Positions 41,398-51,482 of a stretch of DNA of 64,000 bases are shown here, one piece after another. How positions within the stretch are numbered: position 1 is the stretch's first letter; every line of letters starts with the position of its first letter. The notes beneath the pieces are model-generated. The model saw only the letters and a program-made list of their open reading frames with translations, had not been told where the DNA came from and made no database searches. A program made the translations under genes and the position numbers. The stretch comes from Rhodospirillales bacterium. Lineage in GTDB: Bacteria > Pseudomonadota > Alphaproteobacteria > Micavibrionales > UBA1664. The DNA is taken from NCBI GenBank assembly GCA_023898805.1, contig CP060260.1, forward strand, positions 868,001 to 932,000, given 5' to 3'.

Positions 41398-42612
41398 TTA
41401 TTTGAGTGCTGTTTTGAGGTTGGCGTCGATCCGGTCCATAAACGCGGCGGTGGTCAGCCATGGCTGGTCAGCCCCGATCAGCAACGCCAGATCCTTGGTC
41501 ATCGCGCCGCCCTCCACCGTGTCGACGCAGACCTTTTCCAGCGTCTGGGCAAAAGCGGTAACATCCGACGTGGCATCGAACTGGCCGCGGTATTTAAGGC
41601 CTTGCGTCCACGCGAAAATCGACGCGATGGGATTGGTGGATGTCTCTTTCCCTTGCTGGTACAGGCGGTAATGCCGCGTGACCGTGCCGTGCGCGGCCTC
41701 GGCCTCGACGCAATCGCCCGCGGGCGTCAGAAGGACGGAAGTCATAAGGCCAAGCGACCCGAAACCCTGCGCCACGGAATCCGACTGCACGTCGCCGTCG
41801 TAATTCTTGCACGCCCACACGAACCCGCCCGGCCATTTCATCGCCGAGGCCACCATGTCGTCGATCAGGCGATGTTCGTATGTCAGTTTCGCGGCTTCGA
41901 ACCGGGATTTGAACTCGGCCTCGTAAATCTGCTGGAAAATATCCTTGAACCGCCCGTCATAGGCCTTGAGAATCGTGTTCTTGGTCGACAGATACACCGG
42001 ATACCCGCGTGCAAGCCCGTAATTCAGACAGGCCCGCGCGAACCCGGCGATCGAGTCGTCGACATTGAACATCGCCATGCCCACGCCCGGCCCGTCGTAA
42101 TGGAACACCTCCCACGAAAGGGGCGCACCGCCGCCTTCGGGCGTATAGGTCAGGGTCAACGTGCCCGGTCCCGGAATCTTGACGTCCGTCGCCTTGTACT
42201 GGTCGCCGAACGCATGGCGGCCGATGATGATCGGCTGGGTCCAGATCGGCACCGTGCGCGGCACGTTCTGACAGATGATGGGTTCGCGGAATACCGTGCC
42301 GTTCAGGATGTTGCGGATGGTGCCGTTGGGCGATTTCCACATTTTCTTCAAGTTGAATTCCGCGACCCGCGCCTCGTCCGGCGTGATCGTCGCGCATTTA
42401 ACCCCGACGCCGTATTGCTTGATCGCGTTGGCGGCGTCGACGGTGATCCGGTCCTCGGTGGCATCGCGGCTTTGAATGCCCAGATCGTAATATTTCAAGT
42501 CGATGTCCAGATACGGCAAGATCAGCCGTTCGCGGATCATCTGCCAGATGATGCGGGTCATTTCGTCCCCATCCAGTTCGACGACCGGATTTTTGACCTT
42601 GATCTTTGCCAT
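41398..42612 (-). CDS. icd: Isocitrate dehydrogenase (NADP+)
   Basis: A 404-residue TCA-cycle enzyme of the dimeric type (eukaryotic-like, common in alphaproteobacteria). The start at 42612 (MAKIKVKNPVVELDGDEMTR) has GGAGAGG upstream. Signatures: GVKCATITPDEARV, SPNGTIRNILNGTVFREPI, YKATDVKIPGPG, the metal-binding stretch KNYDGDVQSDSVAQGFGS, and EAAHGTVTRHYR. Followed directly by the L,D-transpeptidase gene. Confidence 0.97.
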   Translation of the reverse strand: MAKIKVKNPVVELDGDEMTRIIWQMIRERLILPYLDIDLKYYDLGIQSRDATEDRITVDAANAIKQYGVGVKCATITPDEARVAEFNLKKMWKSPNGTIRNILNGTVFREPIICQNVPRTVPIWTQPIIIGRHAFGDQYKATDVKIPGPGTLTLTYTPEGGGAPLSWEVFHYDGPGVGMAMFNVDDSIAGFARACLNYGLARGYPVYLSTKNTILKAYDGRFKDIFQQIYEAEFKSRFEAAKLTYEHRLIDDMVASAMKWPGGFVWACKNYDGDVQSDSVAQGFGSLGLMTSVLLTPAGDCVEAEAAHGTVTRHYRLYQQGKETSTNPIASIFAWTQGLKYRGQFDATSDVTAFAQTLEKVCVDTVEGGAMTKDLALLIGADQPWLTTAAFMDRIDANLKTALK

Positions 42613-42690
42613 CGCAAGCCTCTCCATGCCCTAACGGGGCATCACACTAAGGGTATGACTACCTTGCGACAAGGGCGATCTGATGGCGAT

Positions 42691-43143
42691 TTACAGGTGA
42701 CGTGCCCTGCGTCTGGGGATGACCTTGCCGGCCAGGACCAGCCTGCGGCCCTCAATGCCTTCGATGCCGGCCATGGCCTGTTTGGCCAGCACGCCCAGAT
42801 CATTGCCCGTGGCGCGAAACCCGTCATAGGCGAAGGTCCATTGATTCCTATCGGGCGAGAAGGTCAAAGACATATAGCGCCAGCCTTGGCGGTCACCGGC
42901 GCTGTTTGCGCTGGGCTTGACGCTCATGGCCACAATATTGTCGGTAACCAGCAAATCGTAATCCCGGGCCAAATTGACCTGAATCAATCCCGAATACAGC
43001 GCGGACAAAATGGAAAACGCAGCCTGCCTGCGATCCGCCAGCGCTTTGATCGCGTCGGTTTCCTCCACACGCCGCCCGCCCGTGATGACGGCGAAAGGGC
43101 GGCGGGCTGATGAAGCGGCATGGCCTGTACGATGACGTGACAT
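42691..43143 (-). CDS. Hypothetical protein
   Basis: A 150-residue protein of unknown function with a basic N-terminus and C-terminus (KVIPRRRARHL). A helical segment (IKALADRRQAAFSILSALYS) precedes beta-like stretches (DYDLLVTDNIVAMSVKP, GWRYMSLTFSPDRNQWTFAY). No signal peptide or membrane span is evident. It is divergent from the yfgM-bamB-der operon and 78 bases upstream of icd. Confidence 0.65.
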   Translation of the reverse strand: MSRHRTGHAASSARRPFAVITGGRRVEETDAIKALADRRQAAFSILSALYSGLIQVNLARDYDLLVTDNIVAMSVKPSANSAGDRQGWRYMSLTFSPDRNQWTFAYDGFRATGNDLGVLAKQAMAGIEGIEGRRLVLAGKVIPRRRARHL

Positions 43144-43192
43144 CAGCTCCCTATCTCACACCCGCTTGCTTTATGTCAATTTTTGGGCGTGG

Positions 43193-43221
43193 TTGACGCC
43201 CGCGCGGCGCCTCTCCATAAA
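43193..43221 (+). promoter_or_regulatory. Predicted promoter of yfgM-bamB-der
   Basis: TTGACG (43193-43198) is separated by 17 bases from CATAAA (43216-43221), and the first start codon is 46 bases further on, after AATAGGGA. The -35 box is close to consensus, the -10 box is weak. Confidence 0.5.
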
Positions 43222-43266
43222 GAAGACCGCGAAAACGACAACCACAATAATCAATAGGGATTTCCG

Positions 43267-43998
43267 ATGGCCCTTCATCAGGACGAGGCACAGGCACGCA
43301 GCGAACTGCTTTTGCACGATGCCGAAGACGCGCTGGCGCGCGAACGTCTGCAATTATTTTGGAAGAACTGGGGTTCCACCCTGATCGGCATGGCGCTGAT
43401 GCTGGTGATCGGGACCGCTGCGGGCGTGATATGGCGCAACATGCGCGAAACCCGCAACGCTGAATCGACCGCGCATCTGATCGCGCTGCTCTCCGACCCT
43501 GCGGTGCCGGTTACGGAATCCGCTGCCGCGAAACTGACCCGCCCGCAGGCGGCGATCGCCTGGCTGGTGCGCGCGGGCGTGGTGGGCGACCCCGCGACTC
43601 CGGAAAAACGCGCCGAACTCGACGCCGCCTACACCGCCGCTGCCAAGGCCGGCGGCGACATGCCGTGGGGCTGGCTGGGCGCGTGGGACGCCTTGCGCCT
43701 GCAAATGGACGATGCGTCCGCCGACCCGGAAAAACTGGTGGATGCCTTCGACAAACTCGCACGCGAAATCGGCGACTCGCCGCTTGCCGCCCTGCCGGAA
43801 TCAAGCGCCGCGATCGTCGCGGGCGAACGCCTGAAAGACCCCGCCCGCGCGCTGGCCATGCTCGACCGTGCGGAAACCCATGCCGGTCGCGCGTCTGAGA
43901 TGACGACCAACATCGCCGAACTGCGCCATCTTTACGAGATCCGCGCGCAACAGGCCGCCGACAGCACGCCCGTCCAGCCGCAAAAGGAAAAACCATGA
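43267..43998 (+). CDS. YfgM-like tetratricopeptide-type membrane protein
   Basis: A 243-residue bitopic protein. A cytoplasmic N-terminus (ELLLHDAEDALARERLQLFWKNW) precedes one span at about residues 36-56, followed by a helical periplasmic domain with TPR-like content. Position directly upstream of bamB and der, and the W-K-x-x-G before the span, match YfgM, which assists periplasmic folding at the Sec translocon. The stop overlaps the bamB start (ATGA). Confidence 0.85.
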   Translation: MALHQDEAQARSELLLHDAEDALARERLQLFWKNWGSTLIGMALMLVIGTAAGVIWRNMRETRNAESTAHLIALLSDPAVPVTESAAAKLTRPQAAIAWLVRAGVVGDPATPEKRAELDAAYTAAAKAGGDMPWGWLGAWDALRLQMDDASADPEKLVDAFDKLAREIGDSPLAALPESSAAIVAGERLKDPARALAMLDRAETHAGRASEMTTNIAELRHLYEIRAQQAADSTPVQPQKEKP

Positions 43999-45344
43999 AC
44001 CGCGCCCACCTTCGCCCGATTGCCTTTGCCTGCATCGCCGCGCTGACCCTTGCCGGATGCAGCCTCTTCAAGGACAAAAAAGCCCCGCCGCTGGAAGGCA
44101 CGCGCATTTCGCTTTTCGACATGGAAAAATCCATGGCCGACGGCGACAAGGCCGCGACCCCTGCGCAAGCAGCCGCCGACACCACGGCCGACCTGCCCGC
44201 GCCGTGGGACAATGAATTCTGGCCCGAAGCCGGTGGCTTTGCCAACCACGCGATGCAAAACGTCGCCCTCAATTCCGGCGCGCTGCATAAAATCTGGTCG
44301 TCCGCGATCGGCGCGGGCGCATCCAAGGATCAACCTTTAAGCGCCCAGCCGGTGATGGCCGACGGCCGGGTCTTCGCCCTGGACGCCAAATCGCGCGTGC
44401 GCACCTTCGATGCCGCCAACGGCAAAACGATCTGGACCCAAAGCGCGATGCCCAAGACCGAGCACGAACCCGTGATCGGCGGCGGCGTCGCCTATTCCGG
44501 TGGACGCCTGTTCGTGACATCCGGCTTTAACGAGGTGCTGGCCATGAACCCTGCCGACGGTTCGGAAATCTGGCGCACCAAGGTTGACGGCGCGGTGCGT
44601 TCCGCACCCTCGGCCATGCCCGATCGCGTCTACGCGGTAACCGTTGACAATGAAACCGTCGCGCTTGATGCGGCCGATGGCCACCAGCTCTGGACCCATC
44701 AGGGCCTGTCTGAAACCACCGGCCTGCTGGGCGCCGCCGCGCCCGCCGCCAATCGCGACATCGTCGTACCCGCTTATTCGTCGGGCGAAATTTATGCCCT
44801 TCAGGCCGAAACCGGTGCGGTATCGTGGTCCGACAGTGTAGCGCCGCTTGTACGCAGCGGCAGCGATCTGGGCTTTTCCGACATTCGCGGCCTGCCGGTC
44901 GTCGACCGCGGCCTCGTCGTCGCCACATCCTATGCCGGGCGCACCGCCGCGATCGACGAACGCACCGGCGAACGCCGCTGGGATGCGAATGTCGGCGGCT
45001 CGCAAACGCCGCTTGTCGCGGGCAACCGTGTCTTCGTGGTGGGCGCGGACGGAGTCGCGACCGCGCTCGACCGCGCGTCCGGCCGCACCCAGTGGTCGAT
45101 GCAACTGCCGCAATATACCGACCCAGACGAGCTCAAGGGCACCATCGTCTGGTACGGACCGATTCTGGCGGGAGGACGGCTTATCCTCGTTTCCTCGAAC
45201 GGCGAGATGCGCGAACTCGATCCCGCCACCGGCGCCGAACAGCGCGTGACCAAAACCGGACAGGACGTCGTGGCCCCGCCCATCGTCGCCAACCGGACGC
45301 TTTACCTGCTTTCAAAGAACGGCACGCTCAGCGCGTGGCAATAA
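43995..45344 (+). CDS. bamB: Outer-membrane assembly lipoprotein BamB
   Basis: A 449-residue lipoprotein: signal peptide ends LTLAGC with lipidated Cys22. The rest is an eight-bladed PQQ-type beta-propeller, with repeated blade motifs such as VFALDAKSRVRTFDAANGKT, VLAMNPADGSEIWRTKVDG, VALDAADGHQLWTHQG and AIDERTGERRWDANVGG. It supports folding of outer-membrane beta-barrels with BamA. It is longer than E. coli BamB (392) because of an extra N-terminal stretch. One base separates it from der. Confidence 0.93.
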   Translation: MNRAHLRPIAFACIAALTLAGCSLFKDKKAPPLEGTRISLFDMEKSMADGDKAATPAQAAADTTADLPAPWDNEFWPEAGGFANHAMQNVALNSGALHKIWSSAIGAGASKDQPLSAQPVMADGRVFALDAKSRVRTFDAANGKTIWTQSAMPKTEHEPVIGGGVAYSGGRLFVTSGFNEVLAMNPADGSEIWRTKVDGAVRSAPSAMPDRVYAVTVDNETVALDAADGHQLWTHQGLSETTGLLGAAAPAANRDIVVPAYSSGEIYALQAETGAVSWSDSVAPLVRSGSDLGFSDIRGLPVVDRGLVVATSYAGRTAAIDERTGERRWDANVGGSQTPLVAGNRVFVVGADGVATALDRASGRTQWSMQLPQYTDPDELKGTIVWYGPILAGGRLILVSSNGEMRELDPATGAEQRVTKTGQDVVAPPIVANRTLYLLSKNGTLSAWQ

Positions 45345-45345
45345 G

Positions 45346-46761
45346 ATGCTGACCATCGCCCTTGTCGGCCGCCCCAATGTCGGCAAGTCATCACTGTTCA
45401 ACCGCATAGCGGGCAAGGACCTGGCGATTGTCGACGACCGCCCGGGCGTGACCCGCGACTGGCGCGAGGCGGAAGGCTGGATTTTCGACGAAGCCGTGAC
45501 GATCATCGACACGGCGGGGTTGGAGGAAGCGGAATCCGGCACACTGACCGACCGGATGCGCGAACGTACCATGGCCGCGCTGGCCCGCGCCGATCTGGCC
45601 TTGTTCATCATCGATGGCATCGCGGGCGTCACGCCCACCGACGAACATTTCGCCCGTGCCGTGCGCAAATCCGGGAAACCGGTGCTGCTGGTCGTCAACA
45701 AGGCCGATGCCAAGGCCGCGCGCGAGCGCGTGGCCGAAGCCTACGCGCTTGGCTTCGGCGATCCGTTTTTCGTTTCCGCCGCGCATGGGCTTGGCCTGTC
45801 CGACCTTTACCATGCGATTCTTGAAAAAATGCCTGCGCGCGCGGACGATACGGACGCGACGCAAAGCGACGCCCCGCGCCGCGCGGGACCGGACCTCGAC
45901 GCGATCGAGGGCGATCTCGACTTTGAATTCGTGGACGACGAGGATGTGGCGGCAAAACCCATTAAAGTCGCGGTGGTGGGCCGCCCCAACGCGGGCAAAT
46001 CGACCCTGGTGAACGCGATTTTGGGGGAGGACCGGCTGCTGACGGGGCCAGAGGCCGGCATCACCCGCGACCCGATCGCGATCGACTTCCACTGGCATGG
46101 CACGAAATACCAGCTGGTCGACACGGCCGGTCTGCGCCGCAAGGCGAAGATCACCGACAAGGTCGAAAAAATCTCGACCCAGGAAACGATGCGCATCGTG
46201 CGTCTGGCCCAGATCGTGGTGCTGGTGGTCGATGGCGTCGCGGGTATCGACAAACAGGATATGACCATCGCCCGGCATGTGGTCGATGAAGGCCGGATTC
46301 TGGTGCTGGCGGTGAATAAATGGGATGCGGTCGGGGAACGCGCCGCCATTCAAAAACAACTGCCTGAAATGCTGGCGCAGGTTCTGGGCCAGCTGCCGGA
46401 TATCCCAACCGTCTACCTTTCCGGCCTCACGGGCCGAGGCCTTGACGGGTTGCACACGGCGATGAGCGATGCTTACACGCTTTGGAACAAACGCGTGGGC
46501 ACCGGCGCGCTCAACCGCTGGCTCGGCGCGATGGAAAGCCGCCACCCCGCGCCGCTGGTCAACGGGCGGCCCAACCGCCTGCGCTATATCACCCAGATCA
46601 AGGTCCGCCCGCCCACCTTCGTTTTATGGTGCGGCCGCCCCGACGACATGCCCGACGATTACATGCGCTACCTGACCAACGGCCTGCGCGAAAAATTCGC
46701 GCTTGGCGGCGTGCCCATCCGCTTCAACCTGCGCACCTCGAAAAACCCGTACGCGTCTTAA
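45346..46761 (+). CDS. der: Ribosome-assembly GTPase Der (EngA)
   Basis: A 471-residue protein with two tandem GTPase domains: GRPNVGKSSLFNRIAGKDLA with DTAGLEE and NKAD in the first, GRPNAGKSTLVNAILGEDRL with DTAGLRR and NKWD in the second. A C-terminal KH-like domain ends in GVPIRFNLRTSKN. It is needed for 50S subunit maturation. The stop codon shares TTAA with the stop of the convergent AAA gene. Confidence 0.97.
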   Translation: MLTIALVGRPNVGKSSLFNRIAGKDLAIVDDRPGVTRDWREAEGWIFDEAVTIIDTAGLEEAESGTLTDRMRERTMAALARADLALFIIDGIAGVTPTDEHFARAVRKSGKPVLLVVNKADAKAARERVAEAYALGFGDPFFVSAAHGLGLSDLYHAILEKMPARADDTDATQSDAPRRAGPDLDAIEGDLDFEFVDDEDVAAKPIKVAVVGRPNAGKSTLVNAILGEDRLLTGPEAGITRDPIAIDFHWHGTKYQLVDTAGLRRKAKITDKVEKISTQETMRIVRLAQIVVLVVDGVAGIDKQDMTIARHVVDEGRILVLAVNKWDAVGERAAIQKQLPEMLAQVLGQLPDIPTVYLSGLTGRGLDGLHTAMSDAYTLWNKRVGTGALNRWLGAMESRHPAPLVNGRPNRLRYITQIKVRPPTFVLWCGRPDDMPDDYMRYLTNGLREKFALGGVPIRFNLRTSKNPYAS

Positions 46762-49121
46762 TGTATGATCAGTTTCGCGCCGCCCGGCGTGGACGAACCC
46801 GGTTTCGGTTGATCCGCGGGATCGATTTTCGATACTTCGCCAAGCGCGCCTTCAAGCGCCCCATCCTCCACGCCCAAGCCTCTGTTGCGCCGGGCGATGG
46901 TCGCGAAATGCCCTGGCGTCAGCGCGTTATAGGCATGGTTGCGCCCGCGCGGTTCGGATGTGCCGAAGAACAAGGGCCATGCCTGTCTGATCTGTTGCCG
47001 GGAAAGATGATCGTATTTTAGGATGAACGGGAAATCCTGCGCCAGCCATTGCGGCGGCGTATCGGCAACATTCGATGAGAAAACGTGGATGACCGGAATC
47101 AGGTCCAGCAATTGCGCGATCCGTTTGCGCACCGCCGACGCCACGGGATGATGCACGGGATAGGCGTTAAGGGCCGCCATGTCGTTCCATGCCATGATGC
47201 AGGGCTTGTTTGTCGCATCGCGCAAAATATCGCCAAGCATCTCCGGTTCGTTGAAGAATTCGACGAAACTATGTTCCATGAATTCGCGGCCGTTACGGTA
47301 TGCGATATCGCGGAAAAACGCCTTTTTACCGGCGCCCGATGGTCCGTGCGCGTAAATCGCGACAGCCTTGTCCAGATGCTTGGCGATACGGACGCGAAAC
47401 GCGTCCGGGCCTTCCGAAAACCGGCGTTCGCGAAATTGCGCCAACTCGGGAAAATAACTTTCGTGCGGCGCCTGCAATGTCAGGACATTGCCGACACCGT
47501 TAAACACGAACGTGCCCGTCGACCGCAACGATCTTTCAAGCCCGTTCCGATCGCGCGTGGTCAACCGTGCGTTCTCCACGGCGGTCACGATACTGCCCAC
47601 GGGGACTTCGTATTTGACGGCCAGCGCCTCAAGCGCCGCCGGATCAATATCCAGACCATGATCTTTGACAATGGCTTTCCAAGCCTGCAAACGGTCCCGG
47701 GCCGTAAGCGCGCCGAACGGCAGCGCGTATTTCATGCGGCGGCGCACGGCGGGATGGATCTTGTCGATATCGTTGACGATCCAGATCGTCATCTGCCCGC
47801 GTTCCAGCAACCGGTTTAAAAATACCTTGGTTACCCCGCCTGCCGCCTTATCGGCACCGGGATCGCGGATTTTCAAAAGCTCCTCAGCCTCGTCCACCGC
47901 CAGGATCACGCCGCTCATATGCGCGGTCAGGCGCTTGGCCAGAAGAATTTGCCCAAGGCGCTCGTCGGCGCTGGGTTCTGCGTGTCCCGCCTTCGTTTCC
48001 CCCAGCATGTACAAGGGCATGTCCAGCGCCTTGGCCAAAGCCTTGGTGAATTCCGTCTTGCCCGAATCCTGCAACCCGTAAACGATGATGTTGCACCCGG
48101 CCACTTGGTCGCATACCGCGTTTTCCACCAGCAGACGCACATGTTCGATATGCCCGGATACGTAATTGAAATTGGCCTTAAGATCCAGTTTCGTGGTTGC
48201 GGCCTCGCCGATCAAACGGCGCAACATTTTTTCCGTCGTGACGTCCGGTTCGTCCAGCAGTTTGAAAAGGGTCTCGTTCAGCTTTGGATGGTAACCCCCG
48301 GCAACGGGTATCAAGACGCCGGACAGGGCAAGCTCGCCATCCGGGGCAAACAGGCTTGAAACTTTTTGCCGGCTGACTCCCAGCATGACCGCCGCCACCT
48401 GATTGAAAGCCGTCTCGCGCTGAGCGGTATCAAATGTAAGCAAACTGTCTTTCAGGGCACCTTCAAAGGATGAACAGGACTGTATTGCCCAGATCAGGCG
48501 GACAGCTTCGCGCTCGGCTACCGGCCACTCAAGCAGATCGGCGATGGCCATCAGGTTTTTATACACGGCATTTCCTGCCATCTCGTTCTGGCGGCCTGCT
48601 TCGCGCGCAAGCATCCCGCGAAGATAGGCGATGTCTTTTGCGGTGGCTTTCGGATACCCCCTGCCCATGACTTTGACATACCTGCGTGCATAGGGCCTCG
48701 GCTTGTCGTCGCTCACCGCATCGATTTTCGCATGCACCTCACGTCTGGCGCTGTCAATCTCCGACAACTCTTTGGTCAGGGAAGCAAGATCGTATTGATC
48801 CGCCGTTTGTCTTTTTATGATATTATTCCGCTCGGCGGCGATCAGGCGGTTGCGTTGCGCGCGCAACGGTTTCATCGCAGCTTCATAATCACGCATACGC
48901 CTTGAATGCTGCGCGCGCCGTTCGGGAAAATCATTCCGCTTGATATGGTCGAAAAAACGGTCGCCGTCGAAAACGGCGCACATTGCCGCCGCCATTTGTG
49001 AATCCGGTGGAATGACATTCAAAAGCCGCCCCAGAAACTCGCAGGCAACGGCATCCGCGAAGCGGTCGCGCCCCTCAAGGGCGTTGTCGATATTCTCCGC
49101 TTCCCAGCTGCGCTGAACCAT
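46758..49121 (-). CDS. Tandem AAA-family ATPase with decayed second module
   Basis: A 787-residue cytoplasmic protein. An N-terminal helical region (1-320), with a likely coiled coil at 75-135, precedes the first AAA module: Walker A GLQDSGKT (349-356), Walker B VILAVDEAEELL (405-416), sensor Asn450 in WIVND and basic finger RRR near 460-462. The second module has GPSGAGKK (593-600), where the usual Thr/Ser after Lys is Lys, and CIMAWND (641-647) in place of a DE-type Walker B, so it probably does not hydrolyse ATP. I cannot name a characterised homologue. It stands alone, convergent with der. Confidence 0.8.
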   Translation of the reverse strand: MVQRSWEAENIDNALEGRDRFADAVACEFLGRLLNVIPPDSQMAAAMCAVFDGDRFFDHIKRNDFPERRAQHSRRMRDYEAAMKPLRAQRNRLIAAERNNIIKRQTADQYDLASLTKELSEIDSARREVHAKIDAVSDDKPRPYARRYVKVMGRGYPKATAKDIAYLRGMLAREAGRQNEMAGNAVYKNLMAIADLLEWPVAEREAVRLIWAIQSCSSFEGALKDSLLTFDTAQRETAFNQVAAVMLGVSRQKVSSLFAPDGELALSGVLIPVAGGYHPKLNETLFKLLDEPDVTTEKMLRRLIGEAATTKLDLKANFNYVSGHIEHVRLLVENAVCDQVAGCNIIVYGLQDSGKTEFTKALAKALDMPLYMLGETKAGHAEPSADERLGQILLAKRLTAHMSGVILAVDEAEELLKIRDPGADKAAGGVTKVFLNRLLERGQMTIWIVNDIDKIHPAVRRRMKYALPFGALTARDRLQAWKAIVKDHGLDIDPAALEALAVKYEVPVGSIVTAVENARLTTRDRNGLERSLRSTGTFVFNGVGNVLTLQAPHESYFPELAQFRERRFSEGPDAFRVRIAKHLDKAVAIYAHGPSGAGKKAFFRDIAYRNGREFMEHSFVEFFNEPEMLGDILRDATNKPCIMAWNDMAALNAYPVHHPVASAVRKRIAQLLDLIPVIHVFSSNVADTPPQWLAQDFPFILKYDHLSRQQIRQAWPLFFGTSEPRGRNHAYNALTPGHFATIARRNRGLGVEDGALEGALGEVSKIDPADQPKPGSSTPGGAKLIIH

Positions 49122-49206
49122 GATTTCCCGTCCTTTGAATCGTCAAACCGTTCGGCTCCGGGTTTGTCATAGCGCACCAATACCTGCGGTGCAATATATG
49201 AAAAAA

Positions 49207-49920
49207 CTATGCCGCGGCAATCGCGGCGCGTTGCGCATGATCGGTGTATGCGGGCAGGGTCATGCGCAAAATCGCATCGGCTACGATTTCGGGAAGCGGC
49301 AGCATCGCCGGGTCCTCGCCCGGATAGGCTTCGGCCCGCATCACGGTACGCACCCGGCCGGGGTCGAGCAAATTGACCTTAAGGTTGGTATGCGCGACCT
49401 CGCCGGCATAGACGCGCACCATCGCTTCCAGCGCCGCCTTGGACGCGGCATAGGCGCCCCAGTACGGCTTGCACGAATGCGCCGCGCCGGACGTAACGAA
49501 CACGGCGCGTCCGGAATCCGACGCGCGCAACAGCGGATCGCAGGTCCGGATCAGGTGCAGGTTGGCGGTAACGTTCAGCGTGAACACGCGCTCCCACACA
49601 CTGGGATCGGTCTGCGCGACCGGCGTCAGTCCGCCCAGCATCGCGGCGTTGCCGACCAGAATGTCGAGCCGGCGAAACCGGTCGAACAAAACCGGGCCCA
49701 ACCCTTCGATCAGATCGCCCTTAAGCAGGTCGTAAGGCATCAGGGTGCACGTCCCGCCCGCCTGATGGATCGCATCGTCCAGCTGTTCCAGCCCCGGCTT
49801 GCTGCGTGCAAGCCCGACCACATGCACGCCGGCGCGTGCCAGCGCCAACGCGCTGGCGAAGCCGATCCCGCGCGACGCGCCGGTGACCAGCGCGACCCGT
49901 CCTGTCCTGTCCACGCTCAT
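49207..49920 (-). CDS. Short-chain dehydrogenase/reductase
   Basis: A 237-residue SDR. NAD(P)-binding GASRGIGFASALALARAG near the N-terminus, NAAMLGG, a serine in FVTSGAAHS and the catalytic Y-x-x-x-K as YAASKAALEAM are all present; the basic ARSK after the second strand favours NADP. Substrate unknown. Its ATG overlaps the purF stop (ATGA), so it follows cvpA and purF in one transcript. Confidence 0.9.
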   Translation of the reverse strand: MSVDRTGRVALVTGASRGIGFASALALARAGVHVVGLARSKPGLEQLDDAIHQAGGTCTLMPYDLLKGDLIEGLGPVLFDRFRRLDILVGNAAMLGGLTPVAQTDPSVWERVFTLNVTANLHLIRTCDPLLRASDSGRAVFVTSGAAHSCKPYWGAYAASKAALEAMVRVYAGEVAHTNLKVNLLDPGRVRTVMRAEAYPGEDPAMLPLPEIVADAILRMTLPAYTDHAQRAAIAAA

Positions 49921-51482
49921 GCCGCGGCCTCACCCATGCTGGAAACCGTGCGCGTGCGGTCTTCCCGTCCCTCGAAATCCGTAAGGCGTATGGCGTAATC
50001 GCCGGTCAGGCACGCATCGCAAAACTGCGGCGCCGCGTTGTCGCGCCCCGGCATCCGTAGCGCGCGATACAAACCGTCAAGCGAAACATAAGCCAGTGAA
50101 TCGACGCCGATATATTCGCGGATCTCGTCGACCGACAAGCGGTTGGCCAAAAGCTCGGCCGTGGTCGGCGTGTCGATACCGTAAAAACAGCTATGCCTGG
50201 TGGGCGGGCAGGAAATACGCATATGCACCGCGCGTGCGCCTGCCTGACGCAGCATCTCGACGATCTTGCGGCTGGTTGTGCCGCGCACGATCGAATCGTC
50301 GACCAGCACAATCGACCGGCCTCTGATGATCTCGGCATTCGCGTTGTGTTTAAGTTTCACACCCAGATGACGGATGCTATCGCTGGGCTCGATGAAGGTG
50401 CGCCCGACATAATGGTTGCGGATGATGCCCAGATCGAAGGGCAGCCCCGCCGCCTCGGCATAACCGATGGCCGAAGGCACGCCCGAATCCGGCACCGGCA
50501 CCACCAGTTCGGCACCCGGCGCGGGCGATTCCTGCGCCAGTTCCGCGCCAATGCGCTTGCGCGCTTCGTACACCGAACGCCCGTCGACCAGGCTGTCCGG
50601 CCGCGCGAAATAGACGTATTCGAAGATGCAGAAACGCGACGATGTTTTCTCGAACGGACGCAGGCTTCGTACGCCGTCGGCGTCGATCACCACCATTTCA
50701 CCCGGGTCAATGTCGCGTACATATTCCGCGCCGATGATGTCGAAGGCACAGGTTTCCGAGGCAAGCACATACGCATCGCCAAGACGGCCAAGGCAAAGCG
50801 GTCGCACACCATGTGGATCGCGCACCCCCATCAGCCTGCCTTCCGCGACGATGACCAACGAATACGCCCCTTCGATCCGGCCCAGCGCCTCGGTCACGCG
50901 CTCAAGCACCGTGGCCTTGTGCGAACGCGCGACCAAATGCACGATGACTTCGGTATCCGATGTCGATTGGAAGATCGCCCCCGCGCCCACCAGCGACTCG
51001 CGCAGCGTATAGGCGTTGGTCAGATTCCCGTTATGCGCGATGGCGAACCCGCCGAAGGCCAGGTCGGCGAAAATCGGCTGCACATTGCGCAACATGCTGG
51101 CCCCACAGGTCGCATAGCGGTTGTGCCCGATCGCAACGCTGCCCGGCAGCCCGTCGATGACCGACTGCGAACTGAAATTGTCCGACACCAACCCCATGCC
51201 GCGATGCGCGCTGAACGTGCCAGTGAAATGCCCGACCGGATCCTCGATATCCTCGGGCGCGGTCGATTGTGCCCGCGCGGGCAGGTGCGAATCCCAAGCC
51301 ACGACGCCGCACGCTTCCTGCCCGCGATGCTGAAGCGCATGCAAACCAAGCGCGGTCAGCGCCGCCGCGTCCGGCGTCCCGTAAATACCGAACACGCCGC
51401 ATTCGTCGTGAAAATGGTCGTCTTCCTTGGCATTCGGCCCCAACGGACTCCCCAGCGGATCGGTCCCCAACGTCTTAGTCAT
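49917..51482 (-). CDS. purF: Amidophosphoribosyltransferase
   Basis: First committed step of purine synthesis: PRPP plus glutamine to phosphoribosylamine. The start at 51482 overlaps the cvpA stop by 8 bases and is preceded by AGGGG. The 521-residue product has a 27-residue propeptide before the nucleophile Cys28 in DECGVFGIYG. Glutaminase signatures HRGQEACGVV and HNGNLTNAY and the PRPP loop IVLVDDSIVRGTTS are clear. Late cysteines (ISCPPTRHSCFYGID, QFCDACLTGDYA) fit the iron-sulfur type. Confidence 0.97.
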   Translation of the reverse strand: MTKTLGTDPLGSPLGPNAKEDDHFHDECGVFGIYGTPDAAALTALGLHALQHRGQEACGVVAWDSHLPARAQSTAPEDIEDPVGHFTGTFSAHRGMGLVSDNFSSQSVIDGLPGSVAIGHNRYATCGASMLRNVQPIFADLAFGGFAIAHNGNLTNAYTLRESLVGAGAIFQSTSDTEVIVHLVARSHKATVLERVTEALGRIEGAYSLVIVAEGRLMGVRDPHGVRPLCLGRLGDAYVLASETCAFDIIGAEYVRDIDPGEMVVIDADGVRSLRPFEKTSSRFCIFEYVYFARPDSLVDGRSVYEARKRIGAELAQESPAPGAELVVPVPDSGVPSAIGYAEAAGLPFDLGIIRNHYVGRTFIEPSDSIRHLGVKLKHNANAEIIRGRSIVLVDDSIVRGTTSRKIVEMLRQAGARAVHMRISCPPTRHSCFYGIDTPTTAELLANRLSVDEIREYIGVDSLAYVSLDGLYRALRMPGRDNAAPQFCDACLTGDYAIRLTDFEGREDRTRTVSSMGEAAA

